Shown here one piece after another: positions 16,773-25,072 of a DNA stretch of 64,000 nt. The position numbers and the translations under genes are program-made. The stretch's first letter is position 1. Each line of letters starts with the position of its first letter. The DNA is taken from contig CAWBGG010000005.1 of NCBI GenBank assembly GCA_963788205.1, forward strand, positions 496,001 to 560,000, given 5' to 3'. Below the pieces are notes generated by a model that saw only the letters and a program-made list of their open reading frames with translations, was not told where the DNA came from and ran no database searches. This DNA comes from CAVVMA01 sp963788205 (GTDB taxonomy: Bacteria > Desulfobacterota > Binatia > Binatales > Binataceae).

Positions 16773-17128
16773 TTAGCGCTCGCGGTTTCGAGTTCTTGTT
16801 AACTCGTCGCGACAGGCGCGCTCGAGGTGAGCGAGATCTTTGCGGACGAGTTTCCATATCACCGGAGCGGAAATGCTCTCATAGTCATGGCGGAGCACGT
16901 TTCCGATGGCGGCCACTTTCGGCCACGGGATTTCCGGGTGCCGATCCTTTAAATCGTCAGGCAGCCGGCGGCTGGCCTCGGAGATGATCTCGACGCCCCG
17001 TTGTACCATCCATTGTTTTTGCAGTCGGTCTCGAAGGCGGCGAGCGGCATATCGCCAATCACCTGGCGGACGCGCTCAATCGCTTCGATGATGTCGTCAA
17101 GGTGCGGGGTGGCGGAGCGATTGGACAT
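16773..17128 (-). pseudogene. hepT: hepT-like (DUF86) gene broken by one frameshift
   Basis: Read from ATG 17128 the protein begins MSNRSATPHLDDIIEAIERV and runs to FETDC, then goes out of frame. In another frame the rest continues as MVQRGVEIISEASRRLPDDL to the end at 16773. Restoring one G in the GACTGC at about 17020 gives FETDWQKQWMVQRGVEI, the normal HepT sequence, so a single-base deletion separates the halves. HepT is the HEPN toxin paired with MntA. The catalytic region here reads IGNVLRHDY; HDY is kept, but the usual upstream Arg is Gly, as in some DUF86 subgroups. Real inactivation or sequencing error are both possible. Confidence 0.8.
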
Positions 17129-17421
17129 CAAAACACCGCAACCGCGGCCGCTTCGATCCGGCGCCGTAAGACCTTATGGATGCTGTCGCGCGTCATGATG
17201 TCGGTCTTGCGGCCGAGAATCTTCGCCGCGGCTTCCTTCACATCCATCAATTCGAACAGGCCGAGTTTCCCTTTCTCGTAGTCGAAGAAGAGATCGATGT
17301 CGGAATCCTCGCGCGCGTCGCCACGGGCGGTCGAGCCGAACAAATAGAGATGCTGAACGCCCAGCCGTTTGAGCTCGGTCTCGTGTTCGCGCAGGCGCGC
17401 AATGGCTTCGGCTCGGTTCAC
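17128..17421 (-). CDS. mntA: MntA-like nucleotidyltransferase antitoxin
   Basis: 97 aa from GTG 17421. The minimal nucleotidyltransferase motif GSTARGDAREDSDIDLFFDY is complete. MntA antitoxins AMPylate HepT Tyr residues to silence it. The stop overlaps the hepT start by one base (TGATG), the standard antitoxin-toxin coupling. Its partner is frameshifted, which would make this an orphan antitoxin. Confidence 0.88.
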   Translation of the reverse strand: MNRAEAIARLREHETELKRLGVQHLYLFGSTARGDAREDSDIDLFFDYEKGKLGLFELMDVKEAAAKILGRKTDIMTRDSIHKVLRRRIEAAAVAVF

Positions 17422-17560
17422 GATGGGATTGTAGCACGGGAGCGCGTTGCCTCCGTATCTTTTCGGCCAAATCCCAAAAGGATCGTTGGGCGTCAGCGGG
17501 AGCGGATAGGGTGTTTCGGCCGTCGCGCAGGCACACTGCCTGCACCCGGCAGGGCCGGGT

Positions 17561-17674
17561 ATTCCTGGATCTGAACGGCTATGAGATAACGGCGACCGAG
17601 GCCGAAGTCGTCGATATGATGATTCAGGTCGCGCAGGGAGCGCTCTCTCGATCTGGTTCAGGGACACCGCAAGC
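17561..17674 (+). pseudogene. Truncated duplicate of the doc 3' region
   Basis: 114 bases match 15303-15429 (127 bases) of the intact doc gene in the same orientation, with 3 substitutions and one 13-base deletion that breaks the frame. The segment encodes the FLDLNGYEITATEAEVVD region and lacks the catalytic motif. Homology starts exactly after two abutting hairpins at 17527-17560. It marks an old duplication around the intervening IS and MntA/HepT block. Confidence 0.85.
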
Positions 17675-17809
17675 ACAGCCGGCACTTTCATGAGCAAAAG
17701 CTTGCCATCGGGTCGATAGCAGCCGCGTCGGACGCTCCAACGAGCAGCGAGCTGGCGAAGGCTCGGCGAGGGTCGCTGAAGAGCTGCTTTTAAGGCGTTT
17801 CCGGCGCAA

Positions 17810-18226
17810 TCACTTACAGTCTGGCCCGGAGATCTTGTCACAGCACTGGGAGACGTTCTGACAGGATTTCTTGTCCGACCATTCAAGAACCCGACCAACA
17901 GTCATCTCGCACACTCCAGCCGTCAGACAGCAGCACTTGTCGCTGTCATTCGCCGCTTTGATATTTTGACTTGCATCTCCATTTTGCTTAGACTTTCGTT
18001 GTTCAAATCCTGATTGCGAACAACGGCTGTCGCAACCCTGCATACATTCTGTATATCGTCCCTCACAGTCCGACTGCGCTTGCCCGGCGGCAATACAATC
18101 GCTTAGAACATGCCTGCAATAAGCTTGGCAATCCGCGCACGTCTCAGCGTTTGCCGGAATGCCCGAAAGGAAGAGGAACGTCAACAGCACCGCAAGTGGA
18201 AAGAATACCTCAGAGTTACCTCGCAT
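17810..18226 (-). CDS. Cysteine-rich secreted protein, unknown
   Basis: 138 aa with a clear signal peptide (FFPLAVLLTFLFLSGIPANA). The mature part is extraordinarily Cys-rich (about 18 Cys), beginning ETCADCQAYCRHVLSDC and including KCCCLTAGVC, and should form several disulfides in the periplasm or outside. Not recognised. Local base composition is lower in G+C than the core genes, consistent with acquisition. It ends near the doc remnant, and the next gene on the same strand is a large lipoprotein with its own CD/CECDPP Cys cluster; the two may be functionally linked. Confidence 0.65.
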   Translation of the reverse strand: MRGNSEVFFPLAVLLTFLFLSGIPANAETCADCQAYCRHVLSDCIAAGQAQSDCEGRYTECMQGCDSRCSQSGFEQRKSKQNGDASQNIKAANDSDKCCCLTAGVCEMTVGRVLEWSDKKSCQNVSQCCDKISGPDCK

Positions 18227-18288
18227 GCCCTATCCTCCCATATCCGCTTCTTCCGCTCGACAACAGAGCCTTCGTATTTTATCATTTG

Positions 18289-19938
18289 TTATGGGTTTGT
18301 TGCCGTGACGCCAACTGGAACGGTGCCGTCCAGCACGATGGCGCTCAGATAGCAGGCTTGCCCGATTTGAGGTTCGCAGTTGAACAGGTTGCCGCCTAAC
18401 GGCTGCGAAAAAGAGCCCGGTCCGGAGTAGCTCCATGTAGCGCAAGGGATCTGGCCCAGCAACATATACATTGCTACTTGAATCCTCGCCGGTCCATGCA
18501 CCTGGAAAGTCTCCGTCGCTCCTATACGGGAAGAACCCAAAGAAACGCGTCCAGGCTCGCCAGTTTGAACGATTTCGCCTGGAATTTTAATCGGCGTCGG
18601 TCCTAGTTTTGGTGGAGGGTCGCATTCGCACTTTGCCTCGCACCAACCAAGGACTTGGGGATTCGGATAGCAACTGGCATGCGTTGTCCTTGCGTCGCAG
18701 TTAATCTCGGCGTGATAAGGGCCGTAAAAGCCACAGTCGATAGATCCATGATCCACCGGTCCACTCTGCGGCGTAGCTGCCTCTTGTTGGACGGCCATTT
18801 GTCTCTCAACTTGCCGCGTCTGTTTCTCTAGATTCTTCGCGTCACCTAGCACACTCGCGACGCCGGCACGTTCTTCCGCAACGAAATCGTTTATCCCCGG
18901 TACGCGTCCTTGCGAAACGCCGAGTTTGACTAGCTCGGCGTCAATTTTGTTGCTGGTCAAAATGATCACATTCAGCGTCTCGACGTTCGATTGGAATAGT
19001 TGCGAGTTTTTCCAATCGAGATGTTTAACTAAGGTATCGAGTCCTTTAATTTGGTTCGGCAGGTCTGGCGTTGCTTGCCGAATCGCGAAGGCTGCCTGAT
19101 CATGGAGTGCCAAGCGAAGATTGCTAGCGACCAGAGCTCTTTCCACGGGAACTTGTCTTCGCATTGGTGAGTCTGCCAAAGGGGGATTGGCATAGGCTTT
19201 GTCTAGGTCATCAAGATCCGCATTGATTTGATCCATGTCGGTTACGTATCGTGCTAGGGCCTCAATATTGGGGTCCAGCCGGTGAGCGTCGGTCCAGGCG
19301 ATTGTGTGGAGCTCATCTGTCGCGGACGCACCCAAAGCAATGACTCTCTGCCACTTTGCCATTGCCCAAGGTTCCGAGTAAGGGGGTAACGAGGAGATGA
19401 GCCGCGATGCTTGCTGCACGGGGTTCTCGGCGGTCGCGCTGTGTCCGCCCGACTGGATTACAGCAACGACTGGGACTAGATAGAGATGCTCGTGAGAGGC
19501 GCATATTGTACCGAATCGTACGAATCGCAAAGCTGCCGTAGTATCATTTACACACGCGACGAGATCTGCTGCCAATTTCTCGCCCGCACCACAGATCTTG
19601 TCGGGTGGTGCTAAACGGGCAGAAGCAGAGTCGTAGTTAACGCAAGCGTAAGGCGTCGGGCGTCTGGGACACAAGGGGGCACTGGAGGGGTACAATGGAT
19701 TCACGTGATCTGAATCGATACAGCACGGCGGTAGATGTGTCACATTGATTGGATCCTCGCGGGGATCGACACAAAGCTCGGCAGGCAGGGCTGAAGAGAT
19801 ATCTCCTGCGCTCGCGCCAGCTGGCGTCCGCGTTTCGGATGATGTCGGATTTACACCAGCCAGTGGTGTGGCAACCGACGTGCACGCTCCGAGAAGGAGA
19901 CTAAGCAGTACCGTTGACCATATCGCTACGGCTCGCAT
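18289..19938 (-). CDS. Large predicted lipoprotein, unknown
   Basis: 549 aa from the ATG at 19938; a start at 19986 would put 16 polar residues before the signal sequence. MRAVAIWSTVLLSLLLGAC is a lipoprotein signal. The middle (about 180-400) is helical and charged, with LDDLDKAYANPPLADSP and a coiled segment ending KQTRQVERQMAVQQEA. After ~410 there is a Cys-rich patch (CYPNPQVLGWCEAKCECDPPP) and a beta-rich C-terminus (GPARIQVAMYMLLGQIPCATW). No family recognised. It lies 60 bases upstream of the Cys-rich secreted gene, same strand, and both share the AT-richer composition of this accessory region. Confidence 0.65.
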   Translation of the reverse strand: MRAVAIWSTVLLSLLLGACTSVATPLAGVNPTSSETRTPAGASAGDISSALPAELCVDPREDPINVTHLPPCCIDSDHVNPLYPSSAPLCPRRPTPYACVNYDSASARLAPPDKICGAGEKLAADLVACVNDTTAALRFVRFGTICASHEHLYLVPVVAVIQSGGHSATAENPVQQASRLISSLPPYSEPWAMAKWQRVIALGASATDELHTIAWTDAHRLDPNIEALARYVTDMDQINADLDDLDKAYANPPLADSPMRRQVPVERALVASNLRLALHDQAAFAIRQATPDLPNQIKGLDTLVKHLDWKNSQLFQSNVETLNVIILTSNKIDAELVKLGVSQGRVPGINDFVAEERAGVASVLGDAKNLEKQTRQVERQMAVQQEAATPQSGPVDHGSIDCGFYGPYHAEINCDARTTHASCYPNPQVLGWCEAKCECDPPPKLGPTPIKIPGEIVQTGEPGRVSLGSSRIGATETFQVHGPARIQVAMYMLLGQIPCATWSYSGPGSFSQPLGGNLFNCEPQIGQACYLSAIVLDGTVPVGVTATNP

Positions 19939-20045
19939 TTTCTCATTTCGCCGGGATTTCCGTTTTGACTCTCCGATCCAACTCACCGTATAGACCCAAC
20001 GGCCTTCCTCTGCAAGGTTTTAGCCGGTTTGGTAGTGGCCAGTTT

Positions 20046-20888
20046 TCAATTTCCATCGGCTAGAGCCGCCAAATCCTCGAACGTCCAGACGTGATCGCTG
20101 ATGCCCGCTTCCATCGCCGGGGTCACGCGGAGCGTCTGATGGATTCTGACGAAATTGTAGTAGACGCAGAAGATCGCGAACATGTGCTTGTGGTTAGCCA
20201 GCTTCTTTGAAAAAGCGTTTGTCAGTCCTGTGAACCTGCGGTTCGACATGCGGATCGTCAGATTCGCGCGTTCGACAAAAGACGTGCTGATATGGGCCGG
20301 GTCGGGATTGCCGTGGATCACCTTGCGGTCCGTACCGAGGCAGACTGCTGGACTGTAGCGCCGTTCTGGTGTCGTCTCTGGCGCATTACCGTACTGCTTA
20401 ACCAGCATGGCGTAATCGATCATCGTGCCGAAAGCGCCGTCCACCGCGTCCAGATAGGCGCGATGCCCGTCGCTCGTTAGTTGAATCCGATTCGCCAGCC
20501 GATTTGATACGTCCATCATAAACGCATGAGCCGCGTCCGCGTCGCGCGTTCCGACGAGCCAGCCGATCATCAACTTGGAATCGGCATCAAGTGCGGTCCA
20601 CGTCCACACGTCGCCATAGCCGAATTCGAATTGCCCACGCTTCTCTTCCGGCACGTTCTTCGCCTTGGCGTGAACGAAGCTCCAGATTTCATCGACCTGT
20701 ACGCGTTTCGATCCGAGGCCGCGAACATGCTGATCGTGGTATGCCGCGCATGCGGTTCCCGCATCCTCGATGAACTTGAGTACCGCGTCTCTGGAACAAT
20801 CTTGCATCCGCGCCGTAGCGCGCGCCGACGATCCTTCGCAGAGACATGAAAGGAGTCGTGCCCGACGAGCAATCGGCAATCTGTTCAT
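20046..20888 (-). CDS. IS1-like DDE transposase
   Basis: 280 aa. The helix-turn-helix half (LCEGSSARATARMQDCSRDAVLKFI) is followed by a DDE core: VQVDEIWSFVHAK, LTSDGHRAYLDAV and Glu in STSFVERANLTIRMSNRRFTGLTNAFSKK. These match the IS1-family-like transposases of many environmental genomes. No convincing terminal inverted repeats were found around it; only a 7-base TAGTGGC inverted match at ~20035 and ~20888, the latter inside the start codon. It may be a solo transposase gene or an element with degenerate ends. Confidence 0.8.
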   Translation of the reverse strand: MNRLPIARRARLLSCLCEGSSARATARMQDCSRDAVLKFIEDAGTACAAYHDQHVRGLGSKRVQVDEIWSFVHAKAKNVPEEKRGQFEFGYGDVWTWTALDADSKLMIGWLVGTRDADAAHAFMMDVSNRLANRIQLTSDGHRAYLDAVDGAFGTMIDYAMLVKQYGNAPETTPERRYSPAVCLGTDRKVIHGNPDPAHISTSFVERANLTIRMSNRRFTGLTNAFSKKLANHKHMFAIFCVYYNFVRIHQTLRVTPAMEAGISDHVWTFEDLAALADGN

Positions 20889-20989
20889 GCCACTATTATG
20901 CTTGCTCGTGTAAGGAATGTCAAGCCTTATATGTCTTGATGTTTTCGTTGGTATTGACCGTCCTTGGCAAAATCAGGTAATAATATTCC

Positions 20990-21604
20990 ATGAAATGGAC
21001 AAGTATTCCAGAGCCCCGCGTGGTGTTCGAAGAGATCGGCCCGTTGGTTCCGCATTTATATGCGGCACTAGAAAACGGAACGATGAAGGCGCGTGAATAC
21101 TTCGAGTTGGAAAAACAGGTGATCAATCGCTATCTTGCGCCAGAGATCGTCCGCTACCACGCGAAGATGTACCTCGACGCTGTTTCCAAAGGACTTTTCT
21201 CGACTGAACCGCTCGCGCGGAACGGTCTTTGGATAAAGGGCTTCGGAGATGTTGAAATTCGGGTGTTCAAGTCTTTTGATGGCGAGCTTCCAATTCCAGG
21301 CTCAAAAGCGAGGCAGGAATACTACGAGCAACTGACGCTTCCGATATTTCCGAAGGAGCCTCTCAAACTCGCTGTTTTGTGGAACGTAGGGCACCCCTAC
21401 GATTTGCAGCTTCTGAAACTGGCATGCCCACGCACAAGCGACCCCGAAAAGATGCTGGTCGAGGCGCACTGGTATGCGCCTATTCCGTATCCGACGCGAA
21501 AGACTTTTGAAGTTCCGCCCTCTGAAGAGCATTCGGTGGACAAGCTAATTAAACCGAAGCGGAAAAAGCCCGATACCGGAACCCATGACGAATCGAAAAA
21601 ATGA
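20990..21604 (+). CDS. Unknown protein paired with XRE-ImmA
   Basis: 204 aa, no recognised family. Soluble, mixed alpha/beta, with ENGTMKAREYFELEKQVINRYL, a GLWIKGFGDVEIRVFKSF strand region and a basic C-terminal tail (KPKRKKPDTGTHDESKK). Its stop overlaps the start of the next gene (ATGA at 21601-21604), so the pair is translationally coupled. In such pairs the ImmA gene often regulates or is the antitoxin for its partner; this is inference. The 5' side is AT-rich and could hold the promoter. Confidence 0.7.
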   Translation: MKWTSIPEPRVVFEEIGPLVPHLYAALENGTMKAREYFELEKQVINRYLAPEIVRYHAKMYLDAVSKGLFSTEPLARNGLWIKGFGDVEIRVFKSFDGELPIPGSKARQEYYEQLTLPIFPKEPLKLAVLWNVGHPYDLQLLKLACPRTSDPEKMLVEAHWYAPIPYPTRKTFEVPPSEEHSVDKLIKPKRKKPDTGTHDESKK

Positions 21605-22710
21605 CTGTAGGAGAGCGCATCAGACAGGCTCGCGAGTTGCGCGGAATGAGCCAGAGCAAACTGGCCAAAGCCTTGAATCTTAATCAATCGGCGATCGCGC
21701 ATTTCGAGGGCGGAAGAAATGACCCAACCGAAGAACTAATCAAGGCCATTTCCTTTCAGACTGGCTTTCCGCCTACATTTTTCAAGCAAGGCGAGGCTCC
21801 AGCCTTTTCTCTCGGATCGCTCATGTTCAGAGCGCGAGCGGCCATGACCGCTCGTGACCGACAACAAGCGTATCGCTACGCGCAATTAGTGTATGAAATT
21901 GCGGAGAATCTCAGCCGACAGCTTGAGGAAATTCCGGTCCGCCTTCCCCACATCGAAGAAGAACCAATCAGGGCGGCGCGAGTCATGCGGCAGACGCTCG
22001 GAATCGCCGAAAATGAGCCTATCCAGCGGGTAATCGGTCCGCTAGAGGAGAATGGCGTGTTCATCTTGGCTCTACCCTTGAAATCCAAGACGCAAGACGC
22101 TTTTTCGCTTTGGGCGGGCAACAGCGAACGGCCTGTAATCGCCCTCTTCGCGGATAAACCGGGAGATCGTATACGCTGGAACGTCAGTCATGAACTCCGG
22201 CACTTAACGACTCGCTCAAAAGGCACCCTTAACGAGATCGAGGACGATGCCAATCTTTTTGCTGCTGAGTTTCTTCTACCCGAAAGAGCAATGTTGGCCG
22301 AGATTCTTCCGCCTGTCACGTTGTCGAGAATCTTGGAGTTGAAAGCGAAGTGGGGAGTAGCGATTCAGGCGCTAATTCGCAGAGCGTTCGAGTTGGAGGT
22401 CATTTCTGAGCGGCAATATCGGTATCTCTTTGAGCAGATCGGCCGTCAAGGATGGAGAATCAACGAGCCCATTAACGTGCAGCCAGAGAAGCCGCGGGCG
22501 CTGAGGAAAATGGCAGAAGTCATTTACGGAATGCCGTTGGATTACCGAGCAATCGCGATGGACTTGCGATTGCCCTACGTACTAGCGAAAGAGCTATTCG
22601 AGGGACATGCTGGCGCTACCGCCAAGGTCCAGAAGCAAGGCCAATTGCTATCGTTCAGGTCGTCTCCTTCGGACGCTTCCAGCGGGCGCGGGCGGCCTTC
22701 CTCGCAATAG
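21601..22710 (+). CDS. XRE-family regulator fused to ImmA/IrrE metallopeptidase
   Basis: 369 aa. Residues 1-60 are a helix-turn-helix (GERIRQARELRGMSQSKLAKALNLNQSAIAHFEGGRNDP). Residues ~140-260 form the ImmA/IrrE (DUF955) domain with zinc motif HELRH (197-201) and downstream Glu in EDDANLFAAEFLLP. Such fusions cleave or sense repressors in mobile elements and stress responses (the DdrO/IrrE and ImmR/ImmA paradigms). The gene overlaps the unknown gene upstream by 4 bases. Its last 56 bases overlap a convergent small gene. Confidence 0.85.
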   Translation: MTVGERIRQARELRGMSQSKLAKALNLNQSAIAHFEGGRNDPTEELIKAISFQTGFPPTFFKQGEAPAFSLGSLMFRARAAMTARDRQQAYRYAQLVYEIAENLSRQLEEIPVRLPHIEEEPIRAARVMRQTLGIAENEPIQRVIGPLEENGVFILALPLKSKTQDAFSLWAGNSERPVIALFADKPGDRIRWNVSHELRHLTTRSKGTLNEIEDDANLFAAEFLLPERAMLAEILPPVTLSRILELKAKWGVAIQALIRRAFELEVISERQYRYLFEQIGRQGWRINEPINVQPEKPRALRKMAEVIYGMPLDYRAIAMDLRLPYVLAKELFEGHAGATAKVQKQGQLLSFRSSPSDASSGRGRPSSQ

Positions 22711-22906
22711 CCGTTCGTTCCTTGCCCGTAAGGTTCTTCGCGCGAGCGAGACCGCCTTTCGACGCCCCGAGCGCCGATAGCGCCTGAGCGTGCGGATTCT
22801 TGCCCTCTGCGGGCTTCAGCACGTCGCCAATCGCCTCTTCAAAAACGCGGAGCGCGTTCTGTGCGAAGTCCGCTCGCTTGCCGCCTCTACTTGCTCGGGT
22901 AGGCAT
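22655..22906 (-). CDS. Small H1-like basic protein
   Basis: 83 aa from ATG 22906. The core ASKGGLARAKNLTGKERTAIARKAARARW is the widespread 'KGG..RA..L' small basic motif with Arg/Lys-rich helices, as in stress-induced KGG/H1-like proteins; function unknown. The gene's 3' end overlaps the ImmA gene end (22655-22710) convergently, and it is divergent from the 22955 gene. Confidence 0.55.
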   Translation of the reverse strand: MPTRASRGGKRADFAQNALRVFEEAIGDVLKPAEGKNPHAQALSALGASKGGLARAKNLTGKERTAIARKAARARWKRPKETT

Positions 22907-22954
22907 GAGGCCAGTATCATCGAATCGGACCGCGACAATCAAGAGAGGGACCGC

Positions 22955-23227
22955 ATGCAGAAGAACAAGATTGAACGCTCAAAAGATGGGAAGGGGAAAA
23001 CGATGTATGTTCCCCTGAGCGTCTACCGAAGTGGCAAAAATGGCCTCACAATCTCTTGCCCCGATCCAGACCACCCATTCAAATTCGGCACAAAGCCTGA
23101 GCAGCTTAAGAAATTCAAAGAAAAATTGGAAGAGCTTTTCAGCAAGTTTGTCGATCTCGCTGGGGTTGACCACGAAGCTGTGAAGCGCGCCGAAACAAGG
23201 CTGCCTCGCGGCTGGCGAGACGATTAA
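22955..23227 (+). CDS. Small unknown protein
   Basis: 90 aa from the ATG at 22955, with a purine-rich AAGAGAGGGA ribosome-binding site. Contains an ISCPDPDHPFKFGTKPEQL strand segment followed by an amphipathic helix (KKFKEKLEELFSKFVDLAG). No family recognised. Codon use is AT-richer than in core genes, like the accessory block to its left. It is the last accessory gene before the permease. Confidence 0.5.
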   Translation: MQKNKIERSKDGKGKTMYVPLSVYRSGKNGLTISCPDPDHPFKFGTKPEQLKKFKEKLEELFSKFVDLAGVDHEAVKRAETRLPRGWRDD

Positions 23228-23310
23228 TTTCAAAACCGGCCCCTACCGCCGGTTTGGGTCCACGGTGTTTCCAGCGGCGCCGGGAGGGGGCCTGTTTCGG
23301 ATCTGGCGGG

Positions 23311-24708
23311 CTAGCCGCGCTCCCCGCCCGCCGGTGCCCCATAGCGGCGCTTGAGGAACGCGTACACCGGCCATCCGGCGAGCGCGATCACTATCGCTGC
23401 GGCGAAGCCTTCGGTTGCGTTTTCGGTTCCGAGCGCTAGCCCGAAAGTGGCGGTCCAGGTGAGCATCGGGGCGATCACGATCGCGTATAGCGCCGCGCGG
23501 CTGCGCCCGATTACCAGGCGTCCGTCGTGGCCTGGATGGGTCCGCCGGAGTTTCAGCAGCGCGCCCATCTCGAGCGCCAGCGCGCTCATGTAGAAGAACA
23601 CGTCCATCACGACCAGCGCCACGAAGCCCAGCGGCAGCAGCATCGAGTAGACCGCACAGCAGACTACAATCGATTTCCAGGGCGTCGCGGTCGAGGCCAT
23701 CAGATCACCGAGCGCGCGCGGCAGATAGCGCTCGCGCGCCAGCACAAACGGCATCCGCGATACCCACAGCATCCCGGCCTCGAAAATCGCGAACGCGGAG
23801 ACGCCGCCGCCGATCGCGATCGCGGCGCCCAGGTAACGGCCGCCGACCATCGCGCCAGCCTGCGCGAACGAACCGGTCCGCCATTCGGTCACGGCGCCCG
23901 CGCCCGACGTGGAGACCATCAGCGGCAGCAGATATCCCAACGTCACCAGCGGCAGCGTGACTGCGATCGCGCGCAGATAGTTGCGCCCCGGATTTTCCAG
24001 CTCGGCGGCGACCACGCTCAGGTTCTCCCATCCGCCGAAATTCCAGATCACGATCGTGAGCCCGGCGCCGAGCGCGCTTGCGAATCCCGAACTGCCCATA
24101 TGGCCCGCCGGTAGTTGCCAGTGGATCAGGCGCGGCATCCCGAGCACGACCAGCGCGGCGAACGGCGCCAGCAGGAGACCGGTGAGCACTATCGAGGCGT
24201 TGCCGACCGGCCGCACCCCCATGATGTTGAGCAGCCCCGACGTCCACACCAGCGCGAGCGCCAGCGCAGCCTCACCCGCCCATCCCAGCGGAAAGATGAA
24301 CGACAAATAGGCGCTGAACATGATCGGATAGATCGCCATATCGACCGCGGTGTAGAGCAGGGTCAGATAGGCTTCCAGGAAGCCGGCGAACGGGCCGAAG
24401 GCCTCCTTGACCCAGAAATAGAAGCCCCCTTCGACCGGCATCAGCGCCGTCAGCTCCGCCGCCATCAGCGCGGTCGGCAGGCTCAGCGTGAGCGGCACGA
24501 TCAGGCAGAGCGCAATCGTCAGCCGGGGACCGGCGATCCGGACCGCGTCTTCCAGCCCGTAGGCGCCGCCGCTGACCACCAGATACATCAGCGCGACCAG
24601 CGGAATCAGCGATAGCCGCCGGGTTACGGCGGCGCCGGGCGCACGGGCCGGGTCGAAACCGAACTCGCCTGTTGGCGTCTTTTCCAGCAAAAGAAACCCT
24701 TCGCGCAC
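23311..24708 (-). CDS. APC-family amino acid permease
   Basis: 465 aa, about 12 hydrophobic segments. The first helix (LALMYLVVSGGAYGLEDAV-like region) has the small-residue/Gly-rich break that binds the amino acid carboxylate in APC carriers, and ALMPVEGGFYFWVKEAFG follows in helix 3. Substrate unknown. Distant paralogue of the permease at 3626-5029. Probably monocistronic; the ~115-bp repeat lies upstream at 24766-24880. Confidence 0.85.
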   Translation of the reverse strand: MREGFLLLEKTPTGEFGFDPARAPGAAVTRRLSLIPLVALMYLVVSGGAYGLEDAVRIAGPRLTIALCLIVPLTLSLPTALMAAELTALMPVEGGFYFWVKEAFGPFAGFLEAYLTLLYTAVDMAIYPIMFSAYLSFIFPLGWAGEAALALALVWTSGLLNIMGVRPVGNASIVLTGLLLAPFAALVVLGMPRLIHWQLPAGHMGSSGFASALGAGLTIVIWNFGGWENLSVVAAELENPGRNYLRAIAVTLPLVTLGYLLPLMVSTSGAGAVTEWRTGSFAQAGAMVGGRYLGAAIAIGGGVSAFAIFEAGMLWVSRMPFVLARERYLPRALGDLMASTATPWKSIVVCCAVYSMLLPLGFVALVVMDVFFYMSALALEMGALLKLRRTHPGHDGRLVIGRSRAALYAIVIAPMLTWTATFGLALGTENATEGFAAAIVIALAGWPVYAFLKRRYGAPAGGERG

Positions 24709-24765
24709 TCCGGCCTCCCGCTCTACCCGAGCGGGGTAAAGGGCGCAAGGATTGGTCGCCGGTCA

Positions 24766-24880
24766 GGTAATGGGCGGTTTTGACAGCACGGGCCGGCACG
24801 GAGGCTGGCCCCTACCCAAGGTAGGAGCTCCATTCAGGGTAGTGGCCGGCGTCCCTGCCGGCCATCCGACTCCGAACCCC
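24766..24880 (+). repeat. Dispersed ~115-bp repeat, copy 1
   Basis: Near-identical to 48482-48600. Both contain GGGCCGGCACGGAGG, then GGCCCCTACCCAA, then TCAGGGTAGTGGCCGGCG, then CTGCCGGCCATCCGACTCC. Internal inverted repeats (GGCCGGC...GCCGGCC) could form a strong hairpin in RNA or DNA. Noncoding. Confidence 0.85.
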
Positions 24881-25072
24881 ACGACCAGCCGGTCCGTGGC
24901 GATCGCCCGGCAGACCGCGGTACATAAGTTGTCGCATCCGCCTCGCGCAATCTCTACAATGAATTGGATACAATCCGGGAGAGCGTACGACGGTTGTCGC
25001 GTTGACGATCCGAAAAATATCGTGTTAGCCAGAATCTATTGGTCGAATTCCTCTCGCGGCCGCCTTCCCAAA

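Noticed and set aside
20010..20935. Complete IS1-type element around the transposase at 20046-20888
   Set aside because: Only a 7-base TAGTGGC inverted match is found, one arm inside the start codon; ends and target duplication cannot be defined.
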